Shown here piece by piece: positions 31,290 to 44,200 of a stretch of DNA of 64,000 nt. The notes under the pieces were generated by a model. The model made no database searches. It was not told where the DNA came from and worked only from the letters and a program-made list of their open reading frames with translations. Source of the DNA: Tanytarsus gracilentus (Eukaryota; Arthropoda; Insecta; Diptera; Chironomidae); NCBI GenBank assembly GCA_038502055.1, contig JAXRKN010000036.1, positions 868,001-932,000 of the forward strand. Direction: 5' to 3'. Numbering within the stretch: position 1 is the stretch's first letter; each line of letters opens with the position of its first letter. The translations under genes were made by a program, and so were the position numbers.

Positions 31290-33771
31290 CACTTAAATAT
31301 TTTCCTTTTGAATTAAAGACGAGTCGCTTTTCCTTAATTAACAGAACATAAAAATTTGTTCTATTAACTTTTGATCAAATCAAGATATGGAACTTTTATT
31401 TCGAGATCGTTCATCATTAATTGAAAAAGAAAACGTTAATTAAAGCAGTTTCCATTTCCAATATAATTGATTCCGAATCCAACGACAAAATTCGTCTTAA
31501 TTGAAATTAACCAACTTCCACCCAAGATGAAAGCATTTTGGATTAGCTGAGAGAACTATTTTGACACACAAATGACAAACTCTCAAAAAATTTCCACTTT
31601 TCATTAATGAAGAAAAATTGTCAAATGCGAAACATGTCATTCGAGCTGTTATGTTCGAAGCCGTCTCACTCTCGCATGCCGCGGTTGTCGGCAAAATATG
31701 AGACAAACATAAAAGAGAAAAGAACCTTTGCAATAAATAAAAATAAAAGAAGAAAAATTGGAAAATGTCTTTCGTGAGTTTTATAAAATTTGTCGCTATT
31801 TCCGAACGGGTCGTATGTGAGTCGAGATCGATTAGTCATTCGCTCTAGCATATAAAGAATATTTTTAATGAAGAGAGAAACTAAAATTTTAAATTAATTA
31901 TAAGAACTTCTCAAAAATAAATTTCTAAAATGTTAAAAACCCAAAAATAGTCTCTCACGTGTTCCCCATTCTGGTCTATTTTGCACTTAATTCCTTTAAA
32001 CCCATAAATCGTTCTCCACATTGCACATAATGTACACACATAAAATTGTGTTGTTTTTATATGCGCTCAAAAAGAACATTTATGTTTTCTTTCAATTTCT
32101 CTCTCTCGTCTAATGTCACATGAATATAACGAAAATAGAATGGTATTTTTCATGTTTTTCATAAAATATTGAAAAGGGAAGATATTTTTAGCTCTTTTTT
32201 CATAAATGCGCTTGATATTCTTTCCATGGATTTAGTGTCGATTGTTTTTCAAAAAAGCATTTTTAACGATTGAAAAAAACGTAGGCATTGAACATAAATT
32301 TAGTGAATTTTACACTTCCTCGATTTAATTTAGGAATGAACATAAATGAGTTGTTTGATCAGAATTTTTATATCGACATTAATGAGGAGGATTATTGAGG
32401 TTTAACATGAACACATATCGCGGATGATTTATGTTGGCTTGTCTCAACGCAACTATTGACAATTTTTTCCTCATTTTTGACGTACTCCTCTATGGTTTCA
32501 CGTCCACTTAGATTTGTTTGCTCAACGAAGCACTTTGACTATGTCTCCATCATCATCGCAAACTTCTTATTTTCTTTTTAGTCTGACTGAAGTGCAATAA
32601 CTCAGAGAAAAAGATTTTGTAAGTCTCCATCAGGTTATTCACCCACACAACATGCTCTATAATGTTTATTAAAGCGAGCAAACATCATCATCATCATCAT
32701 TGAGATGAGAGGAGGATAGTACGAATGATAGATTACTTGTTTGCATCTCATCTCTTATTTTAAAAGTATGCGAGCTCATTAAACCGTGTCATGAGGTAGA
32801 AAATTATGTAATATCTACTGCTAAAGCGAGTGCATGAACCTTTCGGCATTATGTATTGCAATTTTAGCTTTTAGAAAGTAATTTTAAGTGCACGATGAAT
32901 TTCAAATGTTAAAAATTGGTTAAACTATAAAAATTAATTTCAAAAAATGAAAAACTACGGACAGAACCATAAAATCTTCATTTTTCACTCTTGAAAAGGG
33001 ATCGAAAAATCGATATAATCTTTTTCGTATAAAAAATGCCGCTCTAATCAGTATGTGATCAAAATGAATGGCTACCGATGATGAACGACAATAGCTGTAG
33101 GAAATTCTTGCAATTTTCTCTAAATTGCTTTGAAATTCATCATTTTTTGCATTTGATGAGTTAAAAGCAATCAAATGAAAATTGTTCTTCGCCCTTTGCA
33201 AAAAAATCTTCACCCTAACCTTCGCTATATTTATTTATTTACGGGGGTGGAAGTATCATGTGTACACAGTGCATTGTTACCATAGTAACTGCGACCCTTC
33301 TTCACACTTTAATTAAATGCAACCTTGGACGTGAATTATTTAATATTCTTAGAAAAGGGAAAATACAAATTTGCCGCAATTACTTCTATCAATTTCATGT
33401 CGTCAAAAATGATTGTTGGCAAAACAAGAATTTTTAGTGAGATTTCTCTTAAATTTTAACATAATAATAAATTTTGAGGGTTGTTGAAATTTAATCTGAT
33501 TTGTCATCAAAATAAAATTTTTAAATCCTTTGTTTTTCAGTTTCGAGATTATTGATACCACAATCATATGAAGTTATTTTTATCTGTAGACAAAAAGTCA
33601 TTAAGTTCTTATCAAAGCTCAACCACCTGCTTTAATGTAATGAATGATTCATAAAAATCTAAGAAAACACCTCATGATAAATCTTTTTCCTCATTAATTG
33701 CCTCCGAAGACAATAAATAAAAAAAAATTATGGTTTTTCAGCTTCAGTTTCAATTTTCACTTCAAGTTGGA
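31290..33771. other. intergenic stretch, no gene seen
   Basis: Between the tRNA and the first acyltransferase gene. Minus-strand open frames at 31497-31851 and 32920-33213 have no domain features. Contains an X-box-like site at 33276-33289. Confidence 0.45.
33276..33289. promoter_or_regulatory. X-box (RFX)-like motif
   Basis: GTTACCATAGTAAC fits the two-half-site RFX consensus (RYYVYY N1-3 RRNRAC) and lies about 480 bp before the acyltransferase ATG at 33772. Functional use is not shown. Confidence 0.25.
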
Positions 33772-36700
33772 ATGAAAAAAGTTTTTCTGATATTTTTTTA
33801 TTTTGTTACATTTGGTGAGTCATTTTCTCAAGTTGTGCCAAAATCATTCGATGATTTGCTTTGCCGAAGTCAATTGACTTTATTTACAAACGCTCTCACA
33901 AATCGTGAGTTTTGGGCACTTGAGTTGTTAGATACATGGGCGAAAATTCAGGCTGGATATTTGAGTGGAAATCATAGGAATTTAGGCAACTTTGATTATT
34001 GCGTTAGATTTCGGTATGACACGCAATGGAGTTTTCCCCCTGTTTTCAACAAGAGTGATTGTGTCTCCCTAAATTTTATCATTTAAATCAGTTTTAGTGT
34101 GTTTTCAATCTTCAATTTCTTTTAAATATGTTTATAAGTGTTTATTCTTCAACAAATTCATCGAGTCACATCGTTAAATAACGTAAGGAAGTGAGAATGA
34201 GGAAAAATAATTTCGAGGGAAAAATTTCTGAGAAAAATTTCACTCTCCATTCGTTGCTTTCTCTCGCTCATTCTCACTTCGGAGAGTAACTCTCTCCAAA
34301 TATTTTCTTCATAATATGAAGAAGTTTGTTTTATTTTATTTTAAATAATTTATTTTTTTTTAAAATCATTGTTTTCAAATTTACGCTTTATGTTAAATGT
34401 TTGTCTGTTCTGTGCCGTGAGTGGTCCAGCCTATAACGGTTAGTTAAGGCTGAGGACGGTAGTAGTGACGGAAACTTTATTCAATGCCGTCGACCACTTT
34501 TATTTATTATTGTATTTCGGGGGACAGCGGGACTTTAGGCAATCACGGCTTTTCTCTAAGTGATTTAAAATATATTGTTGATTTGGTTTTGATTAGTTGG
34601 AAACTGTATTATCTGTTCAGTAAACAAGACTGTTCTCAACCGTAGTTTCTATAGAAACTACAAACAAAAATCATTCGAAAACAAAAACTTACAAATTACA
34701 AAAAAACAAAAACACTAACACACTAACATTGCCGTAAAGGTATTTTAAAATGCCCTATTAACCAACGCTGATGGTAGAGGGTGGTTGGCCCGACATCAGT
34801 TCTCACTAACGATTATCTAATTGTATTTATTCCGAGAAGGGGTTTGTTCGTAACCTGTGGCTTGTATCGACTGTAGATACTTGCCTAAGTAGCCCGCTAG
34901 ACCCTGCTTTTCCGAGGAATCGGGGGTCAATCATGTGTGGTTGCGTTGGACGTCTCTCCTACTTCGGTAGTGGCCACCTAATCGTCATCTAATCTCTAAT
35001 CTAATCTAATCTAGATTTCGGTATGACACGCAATCAATTGGAATTATTCAAGGTCAACATTGCCACGTGGTTTTCGAAGCACCACCAAATTCTACACTCG
35101 ATAGCAATAACAATGAATTCGATTGGCGGCAATTGTGAGTTTTTAAAAATTAAATAAATTTTTACACATTAAATATTTTTTAAAGCGCAAATTTCCTACG
35201 AATAATCGGTCTGCCGATGATCAACGGTTTTTGTTTACCCGCCTCGTGCTCACCACAAATGGTCGTCGATTATTTGAATGGAGAATTTTTAAACAAAAAT
35301 GATCTTTTGGCTTTGACGGCTGACTGCAGAACTAATGACACCTTTCCATTCGAAGCAATCGATATTGCGGCCATGTAAGAACTTTAATGAGAATTTTAAA
35401 AGTAATTTAACAAAAAATCATTTAGGATTATTTTCGGCCTATTTTTTATTCTTTTAATCACCAACACTGGGCATGATATTTACATGAGGAATCAAAACAA
35501 AGTTCCACATAAACTTTGGTCTTCATTTTCAGTCTACACAAATGGCATTAAACTGTTCGATATCACAAAGGTTAAATCTACAAGTTCGATAAACTCCATG
35601 AATGGAATTCGAGCTATGTCAATATTTTGGATTATTCTCGGACATCGTTTTTACAACCAGTTTTTTTGGGGAAATATTTTAGATGTTGGAAATTATTTAC
35701 AGAGACCAAGCAGTACATTAATTAGCTCGCATCCAATTGCTGTTGATACCTTCTTCCTACTCGGTGCTTTGCTTATAACTCTGGGAACATTACGTGACTG
35801 CGAAAAAGACCAACTTAATATTGGAAGGATGATTTGGCGACGTTACTTGAGATACACGCCAGCACTTGCTGCTTTAATATTTTTCTTGTTCTCACTAGCA
35901 AAATTCTTTATGAATGGACCATTTCTTTTGAAAGATGCTTTTATAGGACCTTGTTCGAAATCATGGTGGATCGCATTGCTTCACGTTCAAAACTTTCTTC
36001 CATGGGAAGATTTATGTCTTAATCATACTTGGTATCTTAGTGTCGATTTTCAACTATTCATCATTTCACCATTCATAATTTTATTGATTCACAAATATGG
36101 AAAAAAGTTCTTGGCACTGCCAGCAATTCTACTTGCAGCAACAATAATTTACATAATTTCAATTTCGGCAGTTTTTGGAATCAAATTGAATTATGCGTTC
36201 GTAACACTCGAATTTATGAACAGAATTTATAGTGCAACTCAATCGAGAGCGGGTCCATGGTTCATTGGAATAATTCTTGGATATTTCATGTATGAGCATC
36301 GAGGAAAGAGATTTAGAATGAATCCGTTGTTGAATTCATTTCTTTGGATTTTATCATTTTCAAACATAATCACGATTTTGCTTCTAAGTCATCAATTTGC
36401 CCAAACGGAAATTTCATCTCAAGCAGCGCAATCAACTTTTATGGCCTTTCACCGAAATCTTTGGGCACTCTCAATTTGTTGGATAATCTTCGCTTGTCAG
36501 CACCTCAAAACAGGTGGAATTGTTCGATGGTTTTTGTCACTGCCTCATTGGCAACCCATCGCACGTATGGGTCTCAGCATATACATTCTTCATCCTGTGT
36601 ATCAAATTATTTCAATGAGTAATGGTCGAGTTCCATTGTACTTGAACGCATGGCAACTTGTGAGTTGTTAAATTTTTTGAAATTTTAATTTATTTTTTTT

Positions 36701-36866
36701 TAATTATTGAAAGATTCCAACCATCATTAGCGATATTTTTGTAGCGATAGCAATTTCAACGGTTTGGTATCTATCATTCGAAGCACCAACTCTAATTATA
36801 GAGGACTACTTTTACATGAAATGGAAGAACAGAGCATCATCATCAAAAACAAACAATCATGAATGA
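33772..36866 (+). CDS. NRF-6-like membrane acyltransferase (Acyltransf_3), first exon split by a retroelement
   Basis: Coding pieces: 33772..34027, then 35035..35134 after the insertion, 35186..35374, 35426..36659 and 36714..36866. Ignoring the insertion these join in perfect phase to 643 aa. ATG 33772 opens a signal peptide (MKKVFLIFFYFVTFG). The N-terminal NRF domain follows, with Cys-rich blocks LGNFDYC and GFCLPASCSP. Next come about ten membrane segments of the acyltransferase-3 family, including NGIRAMSIFWIILGHRF, WRRYLRYTPALA, HTWYLSVDFQLFIISP, FIGIILGYFMYEH and LSFEAPTLIIE. Related C. elegans NRF-6 proteins act in lipid/sterol or drug transport; the reaction is unknown. Without splicing the frame runs into the insert and stops at 34084, so the allele is either broken or rescued by a new intron (see findings). 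The donor and acceptor pairs elsewhere are canonical. Confidence 0.85.
34005..34027 (+). repeat. 23-bp target-site duplication, left copy (right copy 35012-35034)
   Basis: Begins TAGATTTCGG and ends CACGCAAT; the two copies are identical. The reading frame of the acyltransferase resumes exactly after the second copy. Confidence 0.95.
34028..35011 (+). mobile_element. 984-bp retroelement insertion, copy B, with (TCTAA)n tail, inside a coding exon
   Basis: Bounded by a 23-bp perfect duplication of exon sequence (34005-34027 and 35012-35034). The 3' end is GTCATCTAATC followed by CTAAT repeats. It shares blocks with copy A (29704-31055, inverted). Internal features are 14-bp inverted arms GAAGTGAGAATGAG (34188-34201) and their complement (34267-34280), and a 20-bp perfect palindrome at 34642-34661. 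There is no long ORF, so it is a 5'-truncated LINE or a SINE-like element. Confidence 0.85.
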
Positions 36867-39800
36867 ATGTGTGACGTAGTTTTATCAACACGTGTTTTTG
36901 TTATCAAAGTTCTTTTAAAAGTTCATAAATCATAAAATTGAGATAATTTTGCCAGGTGTTAATTAAATACGCATTTTTTATTAGAATTAAAGCTTTTGAT
37001 TTTAAAAGTTTATTAAATTGTTATTGAGCTTGTTATCGTAGGTGAGTGTCAAAATCAATTTAAATAATTTTTTCCTCAGCTCTGTTTTTGACACACTAGT
37101 TGGCAAAAATTAGAAGCGATCTTTTAAATTGAATAAATTGCGATGATTGCATTTGATTAAGATTAAACACGTTAAAAAGTTAGTTGTTCATCTTCTTTTT
37201 CTAAAACCAAAATTGTCTAAACAAATCTCGTCCAGTTTGTTGAAATACCGGCAAAAAAAGTTTAATTGATAATAGAAAAAATATTTTATTTCAATTTATT
37301 TGGCTGACGTTGTGATTACAATTGTATTGGCAACAAGTTCTTTCTTATCTCGCACCGGTGCTGATAATGAAGGAAAATTTTTATACAAGTAAAAAATATA
37401 AAATCTAAGCTTGTTTATTACTTCAAAATTCAAGTTTGTTTCACAATAAAAGAAAAAGTTTTTGTTATCACACAAAGGCACTTGCAAGCACTTGGGTGAT
37501 TCACTGGTAACGTGCTTATTTGAGGATTAAAAATATATTGCGGAAGAAATCTTTACAGTTTGAAATTTATTGTGTCACGCTTTAAATGGTTCCCATCAAA
37601 AAATCATTGAGATAAGCTCGATGGATAATTGCTTACGCATTTTATTCATGATATGATCAAATTTTCAAGATCGATGAACTTCAATTAATTCAATGTTCAT
37701 ATCAAAATATTTTGTTAGGTGCAAGAGAGCAAATATGGGTGCAACGCTGCTATTGAGTTTAGAGAGTTCAATAATTTTAGTTAAAAAAACAATGAACAAG
37801 TGTCTAAGTGACTGCTGGAGTTGCATTCAAAATTTTACTTATTTACATAATTTTCATTTCACACTCAGAACCCATCAAAATATGAAAGTTGTGTCATTTG
37901 AGAAGCTTAAATAATTTTCCAAAGAAAAATTCATCTCATGTTTCATAATTTCCATTAAAGAATCCATAAAACTGATGTTTTCCATTTATTACCCAATGAC
38001 ATTGCACTAATTAATTTTGACCGTAAAATTAGCTATCAGTCGAACATCAAACAAATTTTATCAACGTAAAAAATCCAAAAAGAGAGTCCCAATAATCCAG
38101 TTTAATTACGACACAATATACATAGAAGCCATTTGAAGGTTTGTCGTTTGTTGATAAGATTAATGACTTTCAGGTTTTGCTTTTTTTGTGAAAGACGATA
38201 CAAATGATTTAGAACAAGGAGTTTGAACTTTTTCAAATTTTTTTTCACTTTTTAAAACTCGATTGATGATTTTAAATTAAATTAACAACCCTTGACTTTA
38301 CCTGAAACATTTTCCACTTGAAAACAATTTCCAGATTTATTTTCCAAACGAGGCGCCAATGAATCCATAAAAATACATCTTTCTCTCGAGATTATGCAAA
38401 GTTTTTAATTTTACTCTGTTTCCCATTTGCACAATTTTCAAATTAACTCAAATCATCAACACGCAAAGCACTAAAGATTTGCAAAGCACGAAATTGTAGC
38501 ACACTTGAGTTGAGTTTACATCACAAAAAAACCTATTGAAGCTCATGCAATTACGTATAGCTTCATGTTTTTGTTTTCTCACTTACGAATTTAGAAGGGA
38601 TGGAATTTCTTTGGGTTATCATCTCTTATGTAAAAAAATAAGTGGAAGTTTTATTTTTAAATTTTTTTGAACACTCTTTAAACTTTTTATCAATGATTGC
38701 TAATATTTTTCTCTAAGTCATTCTCTTGACTTCACTTGATTACAACTTTTTTTTTGCTAATGACAAATATTTTGCTTGAGCGACATCATCTTTATCGTTT
38801 TCTTCTTAGCCTAATGATTATTGCCGTTTCCTCACCAAAGAACGGACATGACAATGAGTCTACACCACCAACTGGCACTCGCGCATTAAATAACCTTTTT
38901 CTACGCGAGACATGAAGAGTGACAATCGATATTTGATGACTTCACTTCCGGTCTATGTATTTGGATATTTTTAAAACTCTTGCGTGTCGAACGTGAAAAT
39001 CGCATTTTCCATCTCACACTTTTTAAAAGCGAAAGCAATTTTTCAATGCCTCATTGTTTTGCGGCATGTGTTTATTATCATTTTTCATCGTTTTGACCGC
39101 TTGTGAAAGAGGATTTTGTGGGTGTGTGCTGGTGGAAATGCGATTTAAAGGTGGAAAGTGAAAAGGGCGAAACTTGATACAGCGTGGAATGCGGCAATGC
39201 AGGATTTTAAAAGGCTTCATGGAGAGATGGTAAGATGGGGTGAAAAAAGGTTGCTCGGTGAAAAAAATTTATAAGTTGAATTTAGTAAAATTTAAAAAAT
39301 TTAAATTTTTTTAGATTTTTCCCACTCATTGCCAAAAAAAATTTAATTAAAATTACAAACGAAGCGCAATAAATCAACAAAGGATGAAAATCATGCGCTT
39401 GACGTTGATTTATTTAATCACGTGTTATCTTCTCCTTGACATTGCGAATTTTTGATGCGTGCAAGAGAGAAAAGACAAAAGACGCAAAAAACTAACATGA
39501 AAAGTTCACCTCATTAAATGCGTTGTGTTAGGACGAGAGATATTTGCAAATTTTATGATTTTCCACCCTCACAAATACACAAAGACGAACACACCATCCC
39601 CCGGTTAGAGATATTGATTTTTCTCCTCTCACTCACTCGCTCACTCTCTTTCCTCGCCTCGTTTCATTCTGTGTACAAATTTTTCCCTTAACTCACTCCG
39701 TGTGGAAAAACACACCGAACTATTTTTTTAAAAAGGGATTTGTTTATGTGGAGAGAAAAATTCTTTTCTCATGGAATTTATCTATTTTTTCATAGCGCTT

Positions 39801-40774
39801 ACCGTGATAACTTTCACATCAAAATCTTCTTTGCCAGATTTATTCACCAACAAAAAAATATTTTTGTCTCTAACTTTTTTTTTGCACAACGCAAAAAATT
39901 TATTTTTTCACAAAATCACTTCAAATTTAAATTTTCGAATGATTTTAAACCAATTTCCGAACGCTCATACGAGCCGGTTTAAGGTCAACGATTGAAGTCA
40001 ATAAGTGACCAACGGAATTTAGCTGATTTTTTTATTTATCAAATTTTGCACACCTTCCAAAAAGAAATTGAAGAAAAAATATTTCTCAATTTTTCCCGGT
40101 TTACAGAACGAGCACGAGCATCCACAACACGACTTTTGCGATTGAAATTCTGAGACGAAATAAACGGTAGAGCAATGTGAGCGAGTGAGAGGAACAAAAA
40201 AGTGAAGAGGAAGAGAGAAATTTTATGTGAGAGTCGAACCCAGTTGGGAAACTCAGAAAAATAAATTTATTTACACTTAGGAGGCTTTAAATAAATTTTT
40301 AATAAAATTCAAGATATGGTTTTATATTTTTATCTTTTTTTAAAACGCAATTTTCTTATTGATTCCAAAGTTCTAATTTTCTTTTATGTATCATTGATGT
40401 GTACGTACAGACATTACGTAAAAACTGATGATGTGTAATTTTAATGTTGTTTTCACTCGAGTGCAATCAGCTGTTTTTAGTTTTAGCGAAACATTTTTTC
40501 CGTGAAGGAGCAAATTTCAAGGTAAGGAAGGATTTTTAAAGCTTTTAAGTTCTAAAATTTAAATTAAATTTAGAGATAAAATGATAAATTTATTAGTTTA
40601 ATCTTTTCGAAAGCATTTTAGGATTAGAAATAAAATTCAATACATTGAACTCTTAGAATTATTAAATTTTTTCTTAAATTAACTTCATAAAAGCTCAATG
40701 TAAAAAAGCTCATTAAGCTTTAAAATACTAAAAGCTTATTATTAAAATTAATCTTAAAATTTCACCTATTTTAG
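36867..40774. other. intergenic stretch, no gene seen
   Basis: 3' flank of the first acyltransferase gene and 5' flank of VIPAS39. It includes the VIPAS39 5' UTR intron, donor CAAG|GTAAGG near 40521 and acceptor TATTTTAG ending at 40774. Open frames at 39740-39995 and others are not supported. Confidence 0.45.
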
Positions 40775-40815
40775 CTCCTTCTAACATAAATCTGAATCTC
40801 AATCAACATTTGATA

Positions 40816-42117
40816 ATGGACACTGATGACTATTGGAACACATCACAGTCAAAGTCTTTTTGCTTTGACGAGGACGTTGATGAAAAATTTCTCGAAGATG
40901 ATGTTTCTGAAATTTCCACTAAATCAACCGCAGTACCGCTAACTTATGTCATCAGTGATAGTGATCTACAATATATTCTTGACGAAGAACAAAATTATTC
41001 GGACTCGATAATTCCAAAAGGCCTTAAACCAGAAGAAGAAGTCAAATTTTTAAGAAGAAAAATTAACGAACTTCAATTTTGTCCGATTTCGGTGGTTGTG
41101 ACTAAAATGCTTATGAACAAACAATGCTCTCTCGAGTGCTACAAAACATTGCAGGAAAAAGAACAACTTTTAGAGGAGACAATTTCGTGTGGACATGGCG
41201 ATGCAATTCTTCGAGTAATTTTGTTCCTCAAAAATACTTTGAAGTCGGCTTTATTCATGAAATTGATAGCAAAGCAGCCATCAGCAGTTGACCACTACAT
41301 TAACTACCTCTCGACAACCATGAAAATTTTCGAAGCATCTGAATTGCTGATGGCATTTGATAGAACCCATGACGCAATTATCCTCCAATTCCAAACAATT
41401 GCACAATCAAAAAATGTGATTCAAAAGTTAGAAAATCTTAAAAATCTCCAAGAGCTTCTGAATAAAGCACCAAACAACTTCCTGAGTACACAAATCAAAA
41501 ACTATTCGTCACTCCTTGAAATGCAAATTAACGAAAGACTTTACTTTCAACCTCATGATGTGCTCGAGAAAAGTGTCCTCGAGACTCTCTATTATGCCTG
41601 CGAGAAGTTTCCAAAATTCTCAGATCCATCATCAAGTCAATCGCTGACAAGTCCTTACAAAATCAATGAGAAATTCAGTATTACACCAGCACAGTTCGAG
41701 TGGGTGGCTTTGAATCAGCGTGCCAGAGCACAAGCTTGGAAGGACATCGAGTCGTTGTTTGAAAAAACGTCGACAGTACTTAAGAAGAAAACCTTCGTGA
41801 TTCACATTCCGTTGGAGATTGCAATATTGAGATTATATCAACTGAAAGCACCTCAAGCTGTTTTAAATTCTTTCCTGCAGCACGTTGAAGATCCCGAGCG
41901 ACGATTAATGCTTTCGAAGAAAGTTTGCGCCATTCACTCTATAATTAACTCGCTTGCAGATTTAAAGGACAAAAGTGCGTTAGAAGAGTTTAAGGAAACT
42001 TTGCCAAATGGAACTGCGGAATTTTTCTATACTGAAAAAGTTTTAACATCCATCTCATCATCGAGTACGAAGAACTTATTAAATTTAAGAAAAATTTCTA
42101 GCACGAGCAGTAGCTAA
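40816..42117 (+). CDS. VIPAS39: VPS33B-interacting protein VIPAS39/SPE-39 (Vps16B)
   Basis: A single coding exon, 433 aa. ATG 40816 (MDTDDYWNTSQSKSFCFD) is preferred; the longer frame begins at a TTG. The N-terminus matches the family opening (EEYWN..K.F.FDDE pattern) with an acidic stretch, and an alpha-solenoid region follows to the end. The C-terminal part contains EKFSITPAQFEWVALNQRAR and AQAWKDIESLF, the most conserved block of SPE-39/VIPAR proteins, which are Vps16 C-terminal homologs. Family members bind VPS33B (CHEVI complex) and act in late endosome/lysosome trafficking. Vertebrate proteins are ~490 aa, so this one is shorter in its disordered N-terminus. An AATAAA signal lies at 42217-42222. 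It is convergent with the AIFM3-like gene 270 bp away. Confidence 0.85.
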   Translation: MDTDDYWNTSQSKSFCFDEDVDEKFLEDDVSEISTKSTAVPLTYVISDSDLQYILDEEQNYSDSIIPKGLKPEEEVKFLRRKINELQFCPISVVVTKMLMNKQCSLECYKTLQEKEQLLEETISCGHGDAILRVILFLKNTLKSALFMKLIAKQPSAVDHYINYLSTTMKIFEASELLMAFDRTHDAIILQFQTIAQSKNVIQKLENLKNLQELLNKAPNNFLSTQIKNYSSLLEMQINERLYFQPHDVLEKSVLETLYYACEKFPKFSDPSSSQSLTSPYKINEKFSITPAQFEWVALNQRARAQAWKDIESLFEKTSTVLKKKTFVIHIPLEIAILRLYQLKAPQAVLNSFLQHVEDPERRLMLSKKVCAIHSIINSLADLKDKSALEEFKETLPNGTAEFFYTEKVLTSISSSSTKNLLNLRKISSTSSS

Positions 42118-42386
42118 AAAAATTTATTCTCTCTATTAAATTTCCTGAAATTTCTTCTTATATTCTGAGGGTGAGAACTTGCAACATAAAAGATATATAA
42201 TTTTATATACTTGCACAATAAACTTGTACAAGTGTCTCGTGCACTGCAAAAAAAAATTATGATCTTCCATAGAAAAAATTCCACCCCTTGCTTTTTTTTC
42301 TCGGTGACGGAAAATTGTTATTGAATCTCTTTGAAATCTCTATTTTATTTTAAAGTTTTTAATAAAAGTTCAGTTATTTATAAAAC

Positions 42387-44200
42387 TTATCCGCAAATGC
42401 CTTTTGACCATCCGAAAGGATCTTTTTCGACATCCTCCTTCATTAAAACTTTTCCTTGTGATAAAAATTCAGCAAATTGAGCGACAATCGAACCTGGACC
42501 GCAGGACGAAATTGCGATGACTTTTCCATCTTCGTTGAAATAAAACGCGGTGTATTTCATCTCCTCGAGACTTCCTTCAATTTTAACTTCACTCGCACGT
42601 CCATGACCAGTGTAGCGAAGAGATTTTCCAAATAAGACCGTCCAAAAGAATGGAACCGTCTTTAATTTTTCCTTTATTCCGCACATATTGGAAGCCGCTA
42701 TTTTGCCATGATATTGAGAGAGGCCATAATGTCCGATTGCTTCTCGATTTCCAGTCATTAAAATTGGTGCATTTGCAATGTCACCGCCGATGAAGACATT
42801 CGGAATGTTTGACTCAAGATAATCATCCGTGTCAATTGAACCGTTAGGATTGATTGTTAGTCCACTGTCTTTGAGGAATGATGTATTGAGAACGACACCA
42901 ACACCCATGATCAAAACATCAGCTTTAAGTTTCGTTCCATCATTAAGCGAGACACTTTCAATTTCACCATCAGCATTTCCTGCACACTCTTTCACTCCAT
43001 TCTTCATACAAAATTCAACATTTTTCTCCTCAAAAAATTTCATGACTCTCTCGCCAATTGCTTCGCCAAATGCCCTCATTGGTATCGAGTCAAGTTCAAC
43101 GACCGTCACCTTGGCAACTTTTGAGACTAAAAATGAAGCGGCTTCCATGCCAATGAAACTCGCGCCAAGTATCACCACATGGCTACTCTCATTGATTTTT
43201 GAACTAATTTGATTCGCATCCGAAACATTTCTCAGCACAAAAATATTTTTAAGATCATCGCCAGGGAATTTCACTAAACGTAAAAATTTTAAAAAGAGAA
43301 ATAGAAAAATCAATAGTGAAGTGTTATCAGAATTACTCACGTTTACGTGCCGACGACCCAGTTGCCAGATAAATTTTATCATATTTAATCTTATCGCCGT
43401 TATTAATTGTAATTTCATTGTCGTTGGGATTGAGCGATGTAACCTCAGTGCCAGTCATGATTTCAATTTGATTATCGTCGTAAAATTTTTTCGAACGCAA
43501 GAGAACCGGATCAGCGTCCATTACTTTGCTTAATTTAACGCGATCATAAGGAAGCGTGGTCTCGTTTGACAGCAAAACTATGCGTCCAGTGAAGCCTTTT
43601 GCTCGCAAATTTTCAGCACATGTAGCACCACTCGGACCGCCACCGACAATTACAAAAACTCGTTTATCGTTGATGTCACGAATTGTCATCACTTTTGTCC
43701 TTTTACCGGAATCGAGCTCTGATTTTTTCGCTCGCACAAAAACTTGACCTTTTTCTACTCTCACATTGTAGCATGGAAGTGAATCGAGACCGGGGAAATC
43801 TTCAATATCTCCACTCGTTATATTAAAACACGCTCCATGCCATGGACATCGAATTCTTCCATCACCCAAAGAACCGGTGACTAACGGTGCTCCATAGTGA
43901 GTGCACTTAGTGCCGAGTGCTGAAATCTTTCCATTTTGCTTTACAATCAAAACTTTCGAGTCGCCAAGATCAAAAGTTTGAAGTTCATTTTCGATAATTT
44001 CACTTTCCTGACAAACCGCGTTCTCGATGTAATCGTCAGATTGTGAGTCTGCGAAATAAAAAGATTTAAAATTATATATTTTATTAATTAAAATTTAAAC
44101 CTTTTGAGTTATCGAAATTTTTCGTTGCCGGTTGAACTTCAATCACTTTACTTGTCGGTTCAATTGGAAAATTTCGACTTTTACAACACGCTGAGCCCAT
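42387..44200 (-). CDS. AIFM3: AIFM3-like Rieske [2Fe-2S] / FAD-NAD(P)H oxidoreductase
   Basis: Coding exons complement(44101..44200), complement(43341..44048) and complement(42387..43273) give 564 aa in consistent phase (1, then 1). The N-terminus MGSACCKS is a strong N-myristoylation plus palmitoylation type sequence. Rieske ligands are Cys82-x-His84 (CTHYGAP) and Cys101-x2-His104 (CPWHGACF). The FAD site VIVGGGPSGATCAENL lies at about residues 166-181. A second dinucleotide fold, VVILGASFIGMEAASFL, starts near 300, and FIGGDIAN is the second FAD contact. The C-terminal part (PFFWTVLFGKSLRYTGHG) is typical of AIFM3. The family transfers electrons from NAD(P)H via FAD and a Rieske centre and is mitochondria-linked in mammals. 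Here the acylated start would rather favour membranes. Alternative 5' exons may exist upstream (44645-45657). Likely poly(A) signal is at 42344-42349 (minus). Confidence 0.9.

Noticed and set aside
32920..33213. 97-codon minus-strand ORF before the first acyltransferase
   Set aside because: No features beyond an open frame in AT-rich sequence.
42829..43212. 127-codon plus-strand ORF
   Set aside because: Shadow of the AIFM3-like exon.
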